From Engraulis encrasicolus (lineage: Eukaryota; Chordata; Actinopteri; Clupeiformes; Engraulidae): a stretch of DNA of 64,000 nt. The translations under genes and the position numbers were made by a program. The DNA is taken from contig NC_085872.1 of the NCBI RefSeq assembly GCF_034702125.1, positions 29,207,634 to 29,271,633 of the forward strand. Reading direction: 5' to 3'. Of the stretch, positions 26,457 to 38,859 are shown piece by piece (position 1 is the first letter of the stretch; the number at the start of each line of letters is the position of its first letter). The notes beneath the pieces are model-generated. The model did not search any database. It was not told the DNA's origin and was given only the letters and a program-made list of their open reading frames with translations.

Positions 26457-26884
26457 CACATGGCAGAGCTGTTGCTCCACCCCTTCTGGAAGAAACGAAA
26501 ACACACATCTGGAGGCTATTTCCTCACAGGGTAAGGGGAAGAAACCCTTTTGAAGATGCCCCGTAAGAAATTCAACCCTCTGTTGTGATATAATTTATCA
26601 TCGGCGTGTGAAAAGTTACTGGAAATGATGGCCTTGGTAAATGATTACTTGTGTTGATTAAAAGGCTTTACCTACTTTGGATGTAACATGCTTACATATG
26701 CCTCATCCATTTGCTGTTTGTATACTTACAGCACTTTCACCTTTCACTTTCAATATGCATATGTTACATTTACCATTTTACTTATTCACCAATTCTCAGA
26801 AATCCCAATTTCCAGGCTATTTGTTGTACATCTGGTTGGTCTGTAAATTGTATGCAGGTATGCAGTATACAGAAGTTTAACATG

Positions 26885-27310
26885 TACAGGAGTACAGAAA
26901 TAATGAGTACACCCCTCTTGAAAAGTAACATTTTTAACAATATGTCAATAAGCACAAAAGTTATTACAAATACTGCATGTGCGTAGTTTAATAGAACATC
27001 TGATGAGCTTACAACAGAAATGTAAGGTTAATAATATAACTGAACTTTTAATAAACATTTTTTGTGAAACCAAAAGTAAGTACACCCCTGTTACAATCCC
27101 AGAGAGAGGATCGTGAACTGCTTCATCGTCGTCAGGGTACATAGTATTCCCATGCATATTTAATTTGGTGAAATTGACCTTCCCAATGTTGGCGGCATTC
27201 TTGCAGTCCAAACAATGCCTGTCCCACTACCATGCTTGACTGTAAGCATGTGACACTTTTCCCTGTATTACTCACTTGGTTACCACCACATATGCTTGAC
27301 ACCATCTATA
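26885..27310 (-). pseudogene. Degenerate Tc1/mariner-like remnant
   Basis: The plus strand carries ATGAGTACACCCCTCTTGAA and AAGTAAGTACACCCCTGTTA, repeated subterminal motifs of Tc1-like elements. About 27220-27245, read in reverse, gives wording (ACAGTCAAGCATGGTAGTGG) that encodes a TVKHGSG-type stretch of Tc1-like transposases. Most of the coding region is gone or shifted. Confidence 0.6.
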
Positions 27311-27319
27311 GTAAATTTG

Positions 27320-27670
27320 TTTGTTCTCTTTTTTGCTGTGCGCTATAAGGTCTATTATCAGTATGCCACAGACAGTATGAGAGAATAATTGAGCATCCAG
27401 AACTGACTTTAGCATATGACATCGTACAGTATACTGTAGTGTTCTATTATCATATAATCTTCTATGACAGAGCAGGAAGTTACAAAACACAGGAACAACA
27501 AGATATGTTGTTTTGTGAACTTACTAAATCTTTGCCACCATTTACCCACCGCATAAACCAGCAAAAGAGGAAGTCTTTACTTGGCAATGACGTCTGGAGA
27601 TTTTCACATGAAATTGTGGAAAATTACTTTGTTTTACATTACCTATCTACTTTGTGTGAAAAAAAAGATG
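27320..27670. other. Gene-free spacer
   Basis: Nothing recognised between the Tc1 remnant and the start of the duplicated block. Confidence 0.35.
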
Positions 27671-27839
27671 TACGTCTCTCTAGGCCAACCCTGAATGGGT
27701 GTATGGCACATGTTCAAGGACATGGCCAAAGTTAGTTCAATGCCATGTTTTATTTGCTGTCATAAAACTTGTCTTCAAGGCTGATATAAAAAAAAAACTA
27801 GGTGTTATGGAGTATTAAGTATTACAAAGCCTTTCATAG

Positions 27840-28262
27840 ACAGTAGACAGTAGAGTCTGTTCTCCTCTATGGCAGTGAATGCTGGACCCTGAAGCCAACC
27901 CTAGAGAAATCCCTTGATGGGTGCTACACCAGCATGCTGCGTGCAGTGCTTAACATCAGCGATAGTGCACATGTAACCAACGAAATTCTGTACGAGGGAA
28001 TTCCAAGGGTGAGCGAGAAAATTGCTGTAAGGAGAATGAGACTTGCAGGACACTGCCAAAGGCACCAAGAACTGCCAGCCAGCAAACTGGTGCTGTGGGA
28101 ACCGTCGCATGGGTGCCGGTCAAGAGGACGCCCCACACTAACTTATGTGGACATACTTAAGAAGGACGCAGGAACCCAGAGTACCAGTGAATTGAAAAGA
28201 TGTATGGAGAATCGGGATGATTGGAAGCAACGATGGAAGGCTCGTCTGAGGACGACCTAGAG
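27840..28262 (+). pseudogene. LINE reverse-transcriptase 3' fragment
   Basis: An open frame in about 27846-28257 (uninterrupted ORF from ATG 27934, 108 residues) includes SVLLYGSECWTL and RRMRLAGHCQRH, then a GRPTLTYVDILKKDAG segment. This is the C-terminal tail following the RT domain in non-LTR retrotransposons of the RTE-like type; the clade is uncertain. The catalytic RT core is absent, so it is a 5'-truncated insertion. The duplicate at about 40820-40850 lacks it, so it arrived after the duplication or was lost there. Confidence 0.75.
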
Positions 28263-29689
28263 AGATTTCATCATACATTTGACTTTCTTTCATTAAAGAA
28301 AATCACTTCTTATTGTTTCCATGTGTCGATGTTGATGACAGGGATGGCCTGGGACCAAAAAAGGGTCTGGCATTTTGGCATAGTCCAGCCCCTCACACAA
28401 ACACCCACACATTATTATAGTCCACTGTCTGTATATTCTGGATGCACCAATGGGTTGTGCCGCCCCATATAAATTATAGGCTGGTCTTTAAGGGAAAAAT
28501 AAAAACAAACAATCAAACAAAACAAAACCCCAAATGCATCTGCCTCTGACAACTGTCGGCCCATCGGGTAAATGCCCCATATGCCAGGTGACCTGTCCTA
28601 TCCTGTTGTTTGACATCATAGCAGGCGGATGAGTCGGATGGCGGATATGACCACATGGCCGGTCATAGCTGAATTGTCTGCCTCTCTTACGAGATGTCTA
28701 TGTCTAGAGACCTGCCAATCTGTTCGCACATCTGCTATCCCTAAAGGTATTGCCATATTCACATAAAATGAGAGATTGATATCGTGGGACACTTCTACTG
28801 TGACAAAGGGCATTTCAGTGCAGCTACTGTATGTGGCGCCATCTACTGACGTCATGGCTTTGGTGCGATGTCGGCCTTGGACACGTTGGCAGCATCCGCA
28901 AATCTGAAACAGCCTTAACCTTCATCAGTAGGCCCACAGCCAGCTAATTGACACAGGACACAACACTGGGTTGTTCATGCCATCTGATCAAAGGTAGACT
29001 TTGGCAAGTGTGAGTAATCTAGTGAACCAGCCCTTAAGGTAAGGAGACACAAGGTGATGTTTTTGAGTAATGTAGCCTGGGAACAACATGAATATGGTGG
29101 TAATTTTCTGATTGAATGATTTTCAAAAAGTCAAGTTGTTTTGCTGCTGATCCAAGTTATCTTGATTAAAATATTATGGTGATAAACAACCAAATCACAT
29201 CTGGCAGCACCCTTTCCCATAAACAACCAAATCACATCTTGTTGTAGCCTTTCAAACATAGCTCAAAACGGTGTCCTTTGAATCACTACCTTTAGTATTT
29301 CAACTTGTTTCCTACACAGTCTTGGTTCAGCTCTCTTTAATTCATTTATTTCATCTTTATTTCAGAATCTTGCCTAATAAATGAGCAATTGGGGAACAAA
29401 GTGAGGTTTGTGATTGATGTTGACTGTGTGGTACATCTGAAGTGTAGTTTGGTGGCAGGATGATGGACTGGCTAATTTCATATACCTGTATGTAATATAA
29501 TATAAGCTAATATAATATTATGATTACAAATATTTGATGATTAGCGAAAGGCAGATGCAATCATTTTGAACAAAAGCAGAGAGTTCACACCCTGGAAGAA
29601 AATGTTGGAACCAATAGTCAACATAGTCAAGGCCACACCAGTAATAACAATAAATATATTGCTCCAAGTATGATGCCATAACATTGCTA

Positions 29690-29850
29690 GAGAGAGTAGA
29701 ATCCAGAGTCTAGCGTAGAGTACTTCCCAGTTTGGTGGTGATAGAGAAATGGGGTAAGGATCAGGAAATGACCTTGAGCTGGACTCAAACTCAGGTCGGT
29801 TCCTTAGCCAACGGAGCCACGACGCCCCCACTTGTGTATTTTTGCTAATA
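29690..29850 (-). repeat. tRNA-related short repeat (block A copy 1)
   Basis: GGGGTAAGGATCAGGAAATG followed by GGACTCAAACTCAGGTCGG and CAACGGAGCCACGACGCCCC resembles the B-box half and anticodon-arm side of a tRNA-derived repeat. The same sequence stands at about 41980-42080 in copy 2, so it predates the duplication. Confidence 0.55.
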
Positions 29851-30745
29851 CAGTTTGCATATACACGTACATGGTGTGTGGTAAATTCTATGTACAAACT
29901 GTATGTAGTATTAAAACTATGGTCAATAAAGAAATATATGCCATGTCTAACTGACTAAGAACAATACAAGCCATACATTATTATCACAGTTCTTTCAGTA
30001 TTCACTCATTGCCCAAATAAATACCTTTCTCTTCATGTTGGAAGGACGGCACATGCTAAATTAAATGTCTTTTGCAGGTAAAGCTGATCCACATTTCTAT
30101 ACTGTGTATATGTATATTTATGTTTTCACTCTAGAATTAGACATCGGGAGCTTACAGAATATTGCTCCGTGGACCAGTATAGGCCGTGTATAACTGACAG
30201 ATCAGATGGTAGCTACTCATTTAATTTGAATACATTTGCTCAGCATATACACTTCATGCCAACTCATGAATTATGTTTCATGTTAATCCGCATGTTAAGA
30301 ATTTAGTACAGTACAACTCATTTGGCGCAGCATGTCAGAGACACAGCACATTCCTGATTTAATAGGTGGATGTTTGATTGTAGCTGTTGTTGCTTGAATT
30401 CCAATCTGATCCACATTGGGTGATGGGTCCTCCCCTGTACCTCAGTGTTGCATGCAATGACATGTCCCTATCCCTTCTCCTTACAGCTGCTTTTGTGGTC
30501 AAAAAACGCTGCCACATACAGTAATTCCTTAACTCATGAACATCCCAGCGTTTTACATCATAATCTAGCTGAGGTTAATCATCATGATGTTGGCAAATAA
30601 CGACCGATGTTGGCAAATAGCAACCACCTGCTGTCTATTAATTAGAATGCTGTAGTTTGGTGCTGTAGAGAAGGAAATGGAGAGGAATTTAAATGAAGGA
30701 CATTATGTAGCCTAAGTAAGAGAATACTTATGTAATGCCTTAGGT

Positions 30746-31063
30746 CAGGGGTGTCAACCTCTAATTGACCAAGGGCCAAAATCAAAATCTGGAACAAAGT
30801 TATGGGCCAAAGCCAATATTTATTTTAAAAAACATGCATCACATACTCATATTTGAATTTCACAAACAGATTCCCATCATAGTTCAAATGTGCATATTTT
30901 GGGCCCACTTATATTCCTGTGACACACCAAATTCCTTACACTTTATAATGCTGTATTGGTGTTGGTGTGCCAACTGTAATACACATTTGAAATTATCTTG
31001 CGGAACAAGTAAAATGATTCCGTGGTCCAGATGTGGTCCCCGGGCCTGAGTTTGACATCCCTG
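30746..31063. mobile_element. hAT-like MITE
   Basis: CAGGGGTGTCAACCTCTAAT at the left and CCTGAGTTTGACATCCCTG at the right are inverted, with the GGGCC-rich interior (GGGCCAAA, CCCCGGGCC) common in vertebrate hAT MITEs. No TSD was evident. At the matching place copy 2 instead has the inverted repeat at 43036-43200. Confidence 0.7.
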
Positions 31064-31616
31064 GCTGCCTCTGGTCATCGAGTTGAAACACGTTACGCTT
31101 TTCGCACAGTGCGTCATCAGGTTCGCTCTTGGTACCTAATTACTTTCAAATGTATCTCTCAGCTCTGCTGTCCCTGTACGCTGTTCAAGATACACATGAC
31201 TGAAATCCACAATAGTCTTTTCATACAAAGCCCATTTATGAGATTAGATACATACTTCTATACTGTCTAATAATATTGTTTGTAATATAATTTCTAAAAT
31301 GGTAGATTAAAGCAACTGCAGACAAATGTTCAGTTTTAAACTATTATCAAAAGTATTTGATGTATTCATATGGTACATATCCATAAACCACATTCAGCTG
31401 GTCTTTTATTTTATGTGGTAACATGGTCAGAAAGTGCAGGTTCTACATTTCGCAAGTATTTTGGTTATTTATTTTATTTTATGTGTGCGTGCGTGCGTGT
31501 AATTGGTCAACAGCTACCAGATAAATATTCATTTAAAATTTCAAAACGTCATTGACTTACATCGTTGAAAGGAAAAACAAAGCTGGAATATGGAGAGTTC
31601 TAAATACAAAAGGCTT

Positions 31617-33616
31617 TAAAGGTACACTGTGTGAGATTTTTAGTTGTTTATTTCCAGAATCCATACTACCCATTCACTAATGTTACCTTTTTCATGAATA
31701 CTTACCACCACCATCAAATCCTAAGTATTCATTATGACTGGAAAAACTGCACTTTTCATACATGAAAAGGGGGATTTTCTCCATGGTCCGCCATTTTGAA
31801 TTTCCAGAAATAGTCACTGCAAAAATGCTGCATTTTTTAGCTGCAAAAGTGACTGTACTTGGGCTATACTAGAAAATATTAGTTTATTACTTAGTAAACT
31901 TTCACGAAAAGATCAAATTTGGCAAGCATACATAGTTTCCAAGATCTGGAACCCCAAAATGGCAAGACTCTTCACGCTTTTCACGGGCCATGATGATTTT
32001 AGGCCTGTATCTTTCAAACCTTCAAACTAAAACCAGAGGTGTCAAAATCTGCTTGTAAATTTTGTATGCAATTTGCAGGCTTGAAACGTGGGCATGGCAC
32101 CCCAACTTTGGAGGGCTTCATCTCCGCAACCGTTAGACATAGGGTGCTAATCAGGGCTCTAAATTAACACACGCCAACCCGCAAAACACGGGTGAAAAAT
32201 CATTTTGGCTAGTAGAAAAAAATACCAACCCGCCTATTTGGCTAGTAGCGCCCGAGTACGGTAAATTATGAACGGTAAACCACTGCTATGACGAATGTTA
32301 GACGGTGAGATTTCCTACATTAGCCATGGACACTAGCGTCACGACGTAGCCTCCCACCAGTGCAGCGAGCGGCACCTCCATGTCCATGCTGTTGCGCGCG
32401 CCAGGATTGAAAACATTTCAGACGACCAGCCTTCTGTCAGCTACGCTCTCACTATTATGACAGGCAGCTCTTCTCCTATGCTCCCGTCGCTTTCGCTACA
32501 ACCTTTTTAACGTCACTACTGCTATTATTACTAGCATGAACCTTGCTGTAACAGGCTGCCTTTTTGAAGCTGCGAGGGCCTGACCGTTTCAATAACAGGA
32601 CTAACGCAGATTATGCATAGAGCTACTTCTGTTCTGTATGTTTTGTGCGAGTGATGAGAATGTGGCGGGGGTTAGAGCAAAGTTCTCTGTGTTGGTGAAT
32701 GCTAGTAGTAATTGTAACAGTAATAGTAGTGACGTTAAAAAAGTGGTTGTGGAAGGAAATTGAGACAAGGGCAGAGGAGGAGAGCTGACTGTCAGAGTAG
32801 TGTGAGCGTAGCTGTCAGTTGTCTTCTGAAATGTTCTGAGTCCTGGCGCAACTAAGTTGGAAAGCCCACGCCATCGGAAAGAAAAAGAATAACAAAAAAG
32901 CAACTAACGACGAAGCTATGGAAGTAACAAAAGAAGCGAAGATTCCCGTTACTTTTAGTTAAACATAGGCTTCTTGTCATTTTGTTGCGCATGGTAGAGA
33001 AGAGCTCCTCCTCTCTCCTCTCCTTTTCCTCTCATCTCTTCTCCTTCCTTAGGGTGTGAGAGGTTTTGTAGTGTTTGACTGTGTTTGGTTACTGTATGTT
33101 AAAGGTCTGTTATGTGAGTGGCTTGTGATGTGATTCACTGTTTTCAGAGGAATTGAATAAAAACTAATGCAATTGATTAGGCCTAAGTAATAAAGGTAAA
33201 AAATAAAGCAGAAGTTAAAAAATAATGAAAAAATATAAAGCATAATATGCTAATTGCGTAGGCATGTAGTATGCAGGCCTATACTGTATCTGTGTTGTAG
33301 ACATAGTTGAACAAAATGACCATAATTTAAAAAAATAATTCGCCTAACACATAGTTTATTTTGGAGAGATTAAAAAAAATGGCTAGTTGAACTTCTGTTT
33401 GGCTGGTAAGAAAAAATGTCCACTAGCCAAATTGGCTGGTGGTGGAAAAAGTTAATTTAGAGCCCTGGTGCTAATACTTGGTATTCTTTCAATTGACATC
33501 AAAAGGTACCTGTATGTGAGATATCGGGTAAATCGGAGAGGGTCATGTGGGGAAGGCGTGTGAATTGACATGGAATGACCCAGTAGCTTTTTTGACCATT
33601 TCCTGCACAATGTACT
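31617..33616. mobile_element. Non-autonomous DNA element interrupted by a hAT-like element
   Basis: The left end GGTACACTGTGTGAGATTTT and right end CATTTCCTGCACAATGTAC are relatives of the 16577 element. The empty site is visible in the duplicate (about 43957-43969, CAAATACACTTTAAGTTATT). Its interior is split by the hAT-like element at 32152-33467. Confidence 0.78.
32152..33467. mobile_element. hAT-like element, 1316 bp, 8-bp TSD GTGCTAAT
   Basis: Ends CAGGGCTCTAAATTAAC and GTTAATTTAGAGCCCTG are exact 17-bp inverted repeats. They are flanked by exact TSDs GTGCTAAT (32144-32151 and 33468-33475). The subterminal regions share GGCTAGTAG/CACTAGCC motifs. A few short open frames inside show no transposase features, so it is non-autonomous or heavily deleted. 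Confidence 0.92.
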
Positions 33617-33754
33617 TTTAAGTTATTGCATAGCATGCACATACATGTGCTGGCAAAGCGTGGTGAGCCCTGCAGTTCTCCTGCAAGTCTTGTGGTCACT
33701 GTGTTTTCAGAACTTTACTATTCTTACACGGAAATCATGTCACTGAAACTACTT

Positions 33755-35290
33755 AAACATTTTAACCTGTGTGACCTTTTTTGGTGATGGCGACTTTTTT
33801 GGCCATGCTGAGTAGTATATTTGTTGCACTGATACTGTAGGTATTCCATTGCATTCCATTGCAATAGGGCACACTTTTAACCAAAAGAAACCCTTTAACC
33901 CATTGGTGCCTAAACCACTTCTGATGAATGCCTAAGCCCTTTAAAAAGTTGCCCTCAGCCTATAAAAACCGAAATATCTCACCCTCATGCAATAAATTGC
34001 ATTTAAATGCTAAGAACCTCATCTAGCATTAGCATGTGTTCATTCAGCTCTAACATACCAACATTTTTAAATAAAATTGTCTTAAATCTCATGAGCCTAA
34101 ATGTTGCATCATGCAGCTCCAGGCGCCAGGGCCAATGTTGCGCAACACAACATCCAGCATCAATGGGTTAAAAGAGGACATAAACAGCGGACATGTACTG
34201 TATATGATAACAGAGAAAACTTTAAGGACCAATAAGTTTAGTGCAAAATGCTGATGAGGCTGGTAGAGGTTAGCTTTCTGTTAGTAATTGGGAAGCTCCC
34301 TGGGAAAAGGAGATGTGAAGAGGGATGAACCAAACCCACTCTTGTTTGTGCTGGTTATCCTATTCCAGCCCTGAGAGACAATGGCAAAAAAAATATTTGG
34401 ACAGAGATTTTGTTGTGACGGCAAAGGGCAAGACCAAACAGTTCCCCTGAAGTAATTGTATAGCCAGAAAAAAAATATATTAGGTATTCTCAAGAAAACT
34501 GGTGTTCTCAAGAAAATGCTGGTGTTCCTTTTTTCAGATTCATTAACTCCAAAATAATACATGAACCATGTATTTTAACAGAGAACAAATGCAACAGCTG
34601 CAAGCCATAAAGGGACACCGTGCCCATGGATGAAGAACACATCATAGCACGTGTGTGCATACTCACGGGGCCCATTTAAACCCATTTAATCAGCATCTGA
34701 ACAACAACACTTTTGTGTTAAAAACGTAACTTATAGTACGCAGTATTTGCTGCTACTGAATTCACAGGACAAAAAGGTGTGGCTTGTCTTTGAATGCATG
34801 AATTATCTCCTCACATTCCAATACCTTGGCGAGCTCCTTTTCAAACATAAGCAGTGAAATCAAGTGCGTATCAAGTGACAAAAGACAACCACGAGCGTTT
34901 AATGGACTCTGTTGAAAGAAACTGGGCACATGTGAAAGTGATTATTGATAGGCTATTTTGCCCTTCTGCGCAAAACAGAGCATTGCACTGTGTGGTCACA
35001 AGGAGGATGCAGAAAGCCTCAACAGATTAAATGTTCAAACTGATTTGTAATTATGACCATGATATAATAAACGCTTCGATGATAACTGTAAACATAATTA
35101 CATCAGCCTGAAATAGACTACAGCTGGCTGTTCCATAGCCTACAGAACAACTGACACTGCCTCCATGTCATTGCACAGCATATTGTTCCATTACATGTCA
35201 ACTTGAACTACTCACTATAAGGCATTAATAGCTGTAATAGATAGCAAGTAGATAGTCTGACCTTTAGTCTTGTACTACTTGTTTAATACA
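33755..35290. repeat. Segmental duplication block B, copy 1
   Basis: GTGTGACCTTTTTTGGTG (33770) onward matches 47484-48030 (copy 2). Its end (CATCAGCCTGAAATAGACTA...TAGTCTGACCTTTAGTCT, 35101-35272) matches 57905-58175 (copy 3). Here block A joins block B directly. In copy 2 the two are separated by 3.36 kb that contain the second cyp8b gene. Confidence 0.85.
33899..34167. mobile_element. TTAA-flanked MITE (piggyBac-like)
   Basis: The 269-bp insertion has ends CCCATTGGTGCC and GGCATCAATGGG-like, inverted, between TTAA at 33895-33898 and 34168-34171. The paralogous site in block B copy 2 (about 47605-47615, CACCCTAAAAGAGG) lacks it. Confidence 0.8.
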
Positions 35291-35299
35291 TCACGTGAT

Positions 35300-36200
35300 G
35301 CCATGCATACCGCAACTCCCCAAAGTGACTGTTGATGGCTTTTGGCCTGAAGCTGATGACGTCAGACGGTGCCCAACCTTCTTGGGGTGTTTCGACCCTT
35401 AACTGCTACACCCTCCAGTTGGTGGGTCACCAGGGGCCACATCTGAGTACCCCATTCACTGTGACTATTTAACACTTATCCTGGACCTAACCCTTGTGGA
35501 CCTTATGCCTATGCCTTTGTGCTATACAAATACAGTTATTATTATAGCAGTGGTGGCCAGGTCACTGCCCATCAGCTCCAGGCCTCCAGCCCCCCTTATC
35601 CATCTTGAACCACAACAAGCATGAGGCCCTCTCTGCTTGTCTCCCCAATCCTGCGCACAGCTGTCTTCCTCTCCTTGCCAGATATGCCAAGTGTAGTGAG
35701 CAGTGAGCACCGACCATGTTGACGGTGCCGGGAACCCCCTGCACCCTTCTAAACTCTGCACTAAATGGTAACATCCAGAACACGTCTCTCTCCCCGAACA
35801 TACAATCAATATCCTAACCTGCAAATGTAAAAACTACATGTAAATCATGAATTCCGCTAAAGCTACATACAAACTGAACAGACATGACATTCACATTTCA
35901 TAACAGCTGTAATACAAATTAAAGACATTCCATTCATATTCCATGTATTGTTTTCTTTTACCTTTTTTTAGTATTCCTTTGTTTTTTTGTTTTGTTTTTT
36001 TCAAGTGTCAAGTTTTTTTTTTTTTTTTTCGTTTTTTTTTTTTTCAAAGATCAAGCCTCTCTGGAGCCTTGGAGACTCTTCCAGACTTGGTGGTGTTTAC
36101 AGAGGGATCCTCAGTGGCTCTCAAGTGAAGCCTGTTTCTTCTTAGAACCCCCTTGTCAGTTTCCACCAAGTATGATCTTGGCATGTTTGCAGTGCCAAGC
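35300..36200. other. Gene-free stretch with possible LINE tail
   Basis: GTGCTATACAAATACAG followed by TTATTATTAT (about 35520-35545) is like the 3' tail of L2-type LINEs. A T-rich run lies at about 35960-36045. No gene was seen. Confidence 0.45.
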
Positions 36201-36214
36201 ACAGTCCCTGGAGC

Positions 36215-38850
36215 TTAATAGGTGATTAATACCTTTTGTCCTGTGTCGAGGTCTTGGAGTGGTCTGGCCAGGTGGCGACGATTGTAGTGTGATCCTTGTT
36301 TACGCCGCTCTTCCTCATCCTCCCTCCGGAAAGTCTCCAGGTCAGGCCATTTTGGTGTGAGCTGACCTGAAGACTGTGGGAGGGATGCGCGCAGGTGTCT
36401 TCCCATTAGTAGCTGTGCGGGTGAGTATCCATGCTGTAATGGTGTGGCCCTGTCTGCTAGGAGTGCTGTGGTTTGGTCAGTGTCTTTTTCCCACAGACTT
36501 TTTTATTGTCTGCACGACCGGTTCAGCCTCACCATTTGCTTGTGGGTAACGAGGGCTGCTCGTGACATGTGTAAAGCAGGCCTCTTTCGCAAAAGCTCTG
36601 AATGACTCTGAAGGAAACTGTGCTCCGTTGTCGGATATCACAGTCTCTGGGTATCCACGACATGCAAAAGCCTTCTGCACAGCATGAACACTGACTTTCG
36701 AGAATGTGGTCTTGAGCTCCATGACCTCGATGTGTCATGAGAAGTAATCGATGATGAGAAGGTAGGTCTTGTTTGCCCACTCAAACAGATCCATTCCGAC
36801 TTTTTGCCAGGGCCTATCAGGGACACGTGACTGCATGAGGGGTTCTCTGTTCAGAGTTCTGTATCCAACAGATTTTACATCTGTCTACAGTCTCTTTCAT
36901 TTGTGTGGAGATACCTGGCCACCACACAGAGTTTTGGTGCTCTGGAGGGGCATTTGGAGATTCCCTGGTGCCCTTCATGGAGTTTGCCCATAATTTCGCT
37001 TCGGAGTGCCTGGGGAATGACTATCGTCTCCCCTTTCATCAGAAGCCCTCTTACCGCTTGTAGCCCTGCCCTTACTCGCTAGTAGGGTGCGATGTTGGAC
37101 CTACCCTGTGTTTCTCAGGCCAGGTTGTTTGGCAGTATTGTGACACTGTTTTTCATGTCATCTGTTTGTTTAACCTGCTTGATTTCTGCTAGTCGTGAGT
37201 CTGTAACTGGCAGCGAAGACACAACAGTATCCAAGAACACATGGATGTCCCTCTCCAGCCGCAGGTCCTCTGCCGATGGAGGATCATCCAGTGGAGCTCT
37301 GGACAAAGTATCAGCAGTGATGAGGGTTTTGCCTTCCACATGCACAATGTCATAGTCATACCTGAGGAGTCTCAGTCGAAATCTCAGGACTCTGGTGAGG
37401 GAGGTTGTCCAACCCTCTGCTGCTCAACAGAGGGACCAGGGGCTTATGGTCTGTCTGCAGAGTGAAATGAAGTCTCTCACTTCCCCATGGGTTGTCGCCA
37501 GCGCCTCTTTCTCGATTTGCGCATAGCGCTTCTCTGTATCTGTCAATCCGCTAGAGATGTATATGACAGGTTGGCAGGTCCCATCTGCTTGTTTTTGTGT
37601 CAGGACAGCGCTTATTCCATATGGTGATGCGTCTGCAGATACTTTTGTCTCTGCTGTGTATGTGTACTGTGCAAGTGCCTTTGGTGAACTAAGTCCCTTT
37701 TTCAGCTGTTCAAAAGCAGTACACTGTGGTTCATCCCAGACCCACTCGTTTTTCTCTCTCAGCAGGTCTTTGAGTCGCACTGTGATGGTGGGCATCTGAG
37801 GTACGAACTGGTAGTTTGCAATACCCATTCAAACGTTTCATGTCCTCCATGCAGGGAGGCTCTGGCAGGTTCTGTAGAGATAGGCTTCACTTTGTTTGGG
37901 TCTGGCTCAATTCTTTTTGAGGATACTTTGTGTCCAACAAATGTGATGTGCTCTTGTGAAAACTCACACATCTCATTAAGCGTAAGTCCTTCCTTCTGCA
38001 GCACACGGTGTAGTCTCTCGTTGTGTTCCTGTCTGTGTGCCGTCCATACACCAACACATCATCTGCATAACACAGGACCCCCTCAAAAAAATTCTCGAAC
38101 ATCTGCGACATTCTTCTCTGAAAATGTTCGGGAGCAAATACAATTCCAAAGGGGAGTCTGTTGAAAAAGTACCTCCCAAATGGAGTGGCCTAGACTCTGG
38201 AGTTAAAGGAATCAGCCAAAACTCACATTGCATCCAATTTGGTGAACTCTTTGGCGTCTGACATCATTGAGTTTGGTCTACAGCTGGCAATATGTGGCAC
38301 TCTCGCTTCACTGCTGCAATCAGGTTTGTGAGATCAACACAGATTCTCAGCTTGTCCTTCTTTGGTTTCGGTACCACTACCATGCCAGAACAGCATGCTT
38401 TTGGCTCCGTTACTTTTGATATGACACCCATACTTTCCATTCTCTCAAGCTCTTCACGTACCTTGTCTTTGAGTGGAAAGGATTCTCTGCGTGGAGTTGA
38501 CAGTGCATGGGGTATGGCTCCTTCTTCCTCTGTGCACAAGCCTCATGGCTTGTATGGCTGGCAGACCCAAAAGCGGCTGTGCCAGCGCCTCCACAACGTG
38601 AACCCATTGCTCTGTGAGTCGGCCATTTGCATAAAGGTTGCCCGGGAAGCAGCCCCGACCAGCACATTTCGTCCTGGGCCCACCAACCTTTTCAGCGGCT
38701 GACCGTCTCTGTCTGAACAGAACAGGCGTTCTGGAGCGCACAGTCTGAATTGCTGTCTGACAGTTATTCTGTGACAGTGTGAACTGCTTGACCAATTCGA
38801 CAGACCACAGCTAAATTTCCTTTCCTGTGGCACTTTCGACATTCTACCTC
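36215..38850 (-). pseudogene. Decayed Ty3/gypsy-type LTR retrotransposon pol
   Basis: Minus-strand frames, in order, match a pol polyprotein. About 38540-38270 is the RT N-terminal part (SGMVVVPKPKKDKLRICVDL). About 38065-38035 is the RT active-site box YADDVLVYG. About 37820-37500 is the RT thumb/RNase H (SADASPYGISAVLTQ). About 37345-37300 is the connection region with ADTLSRAP. About 36720-36480 is the integrase core (VISDNGAQFPSESF). Many frameshifts and stops separate these pieces. I could not identify LTRs, gag or env. It lies between the duplicated blocks. Ordinary fish mobile-element debris, not an active gene. Confidence 0.85.
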
Positions 38851-38859
38851 TCTAGCTGG

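Larger units (their letters stand above)
27675..33754. repeat. Segmental duplication block A, copy 1
   Basis: This aligns with 40652-44112 in the same order and orientation: for example TAGGCCAACCCTGAATGGG at 27684 and 40661, GGCGCCATCTACTGACGTCA at 28836 and 41099, and CTGCAGTTCTCCTGCAAGTC at 33671 and 44029. Copy 1 is longer because of insertions absent from copy 2: a LINE fragment (27840-28262) and a nested DNA element (31617-33616). Identity is high, roughly 90% by eye. No gene other than LINE residue lies in it. Confidence 0.92.

Noticed and set aside
36215..38850. Possible endogenous retrovirus
   Set aside because: Pol order and motifs fit Ty3/gypsy; no env frame or LTR was recognised, and the frames are broken.
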